DNA of 64,000 nucleotides from RGIG9115 sp045128915 (GTDB lineage: Bacteria; Bacillota; Clostridia; UBA1381). Shown one piece after another: positions 63,426 through 64,000 of the stretch. The DNA lies in assembly GCA_045128915.1 (NCBI GenBank), contig JBGVIT010000009.1, positions 1 through 64,000 of the forward strand, in the 5' to 3' direction. A model generated the notes under the pieces. That model saw only the letters and a list, made by a program, of their open reading frames with translations, ran no database searches and had not been told where the DNA came from. Position 1 is the first letter of the stretch, and the number at the start of each line of letters is the position of its first letter. The position numbers and the translations under genes are program-made.

Positions 63426-64000
63426 TTAATCCGCACTGTAATTTATAAATCCCGAACTGTCGGAATTAAGACTTCTGAATTCCTTTGGAGTCATACCTGT
63501 ATAGGTTTTAAATTTTTTGTAGAATGTACTCTCATTATCATAACCAACCATTTCCATAACTCTTTTTATGGTGTAGTTAGTGCTTGATAAAATTCGTTCA
63601 GCTTCATCTATACGGATTTTATTAATATAATCTGACACGGTCATCCCTGTGTGCTGTCTGAAAAGCTTGCCGATATATCCTGCTGAAAGCTTCATCTCAT
63701 CAGCAATTGCCGCAACACATAAAAGAGAATTGTCGTAGCTATTATCAATAATCATTTTCATAGCATTCACAAGCCGCTCTGTTTTGACTTGCTGAGAAGC
63801 GGTTTCTTTGGTGCTGTCTGTCCGAATACGATTGAACTCAACAAGCTCTGAAAAAACTTCATTGAATATACTTACTATTTCTTCACGTGACTCCGCTTCA
63901 AAAATCTTTTTAGACATATATCCTGAGCGGATAGGGCTTTCAGCTGATGCCCCTTCAAAGGCAGAGATCATAAGCTTTGTAAGAGCAACAAGATAGTTGT
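63426..64000 (-). CDS. AraC-family regulator, C-terminal part (runs off the window)
   Basis: The open frame continues past position 64000, so only about 190 C-terminal residues are seen. Two helix-turn-helix motifs are present: SLLCVAAIADEMKLSAGYIGKLFRQHTGMTVSDYINKIRIDEAERIL and IKRVMEMVGYDNESTFYKKFKTYTGMTPKEFR, the AraC signature. The preceding part looks like a helical linker, as in YesN or membrane-bound regulators next to LplABC-type importers. It would activate the downstream operon at 63268. A local ATG at 63971 is probably internal. Confidence 0.85.
   Translation of the reverse strand, partial: NYLVALTKLMISAFEGASAESPIRSGYMSKKIFEAESREEIVSIFNEVFSELVEFNRIRTDSTKETASQQVKTERLVNAMKMIIDNSYDNSLLCVAAIADEMKLSAGYIGKLFRQHTGMTVSDYINKIRIDEAERILSSTNYTIKRVMEMVGYDNESTFYKKFKTYTGMTPKEFRSLNSDSSGFINYSAD

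Overview
The window reads as an AT-rich chromosomal segment of an anaerobic Firmicute, most likely an uncultured gut-type clostridium. This is inferred from strong AGGAGG ribosome sites, lipobox sugar-binding proteins, many S-layer-homology (SLH) surface proteins, ROK sugar kinases, a YesN/AraC-type regulator and the lack of any outer-membrane machinery. The standard genetic code is used: TGA ends many genes. No rRNA, tRNA, CRISPR array or transposase gene was seen.

Region 1 (1-7.5 kb) is an accessory island. A leftward operon encodes a zinc-ribbon amidoligase, a class II glutamine amidotransferase, a Mor-like DNA-binding protein, a 37-residue membrane peptide and an FxLYD-type membrane protein. 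Diverging from it is a 1050-residue fusion of a calcineurin-like phosphoesterase with a NACHT/STAND-type NTPase, a plausible immune protein. The island ends with a short repeat (C1) and a long conserved hairpin element (E1).

Region 2 (7.5-20.1 kb) is a nine-gene leftward catabolic operon. It encodes two FAD oxidoreductases, a KDR-type aldolase, a GH38 alpha-mannosidase, RpiB, a ROK kinase fused to a ribulose/allulose-phosphate epimerase, an M55 aminopeptidase, a sugar-phosphate TIM-barrel protein and a mannose-6-phosphate isomerase fused to a ROK kinase. The last gene has an in-frame TGA at a conserved Trp. The set fits release of mannose and its entry into glycolysis, plus an allose/allulose-like branch.

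Region 3 (20.2-35.9 kb) is a surface glycan-capture cluster: sugar-binding lipoprotein, two permeases, a pair of SLH proteins, two secreted beta-sandwich proteins and a GH39-like hydrolase, followed by a repeat-containing SLH protein. A histidine kinase and response regulator (36.0-38.2 kb) are divergent from it, and matching inverted repeats suggest a shared operator. No ABC ATPase is present, so a shared ATPase encoded elsewhere is likely.

Region 4 (38.3-43.2 kb) is a second accessory island: AEC transporter, DUF4432 epimerase-like protein, a gene remnant, Fic protein, a wrecked hipA with an intact hipB, three or four copies of the same C repeat, and a second hairpin element (E2) at its right edge.

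Region 5 (43.2-64 kb) is a second, paralogous glycan cluster. Two LplB/LplC-type permeases and a lipoprotein are followed by a beta-helix SLH protein, a CBM-like protein, a degenerate SGNH protein, the same two-protein SLH pair, a GH31 glycosidase and a third FAD oxidoreductase. It lies downstream of a partial AraC-type regulator. The SLH pair recurring in both ABC clusters looks like a surface module worth naming.
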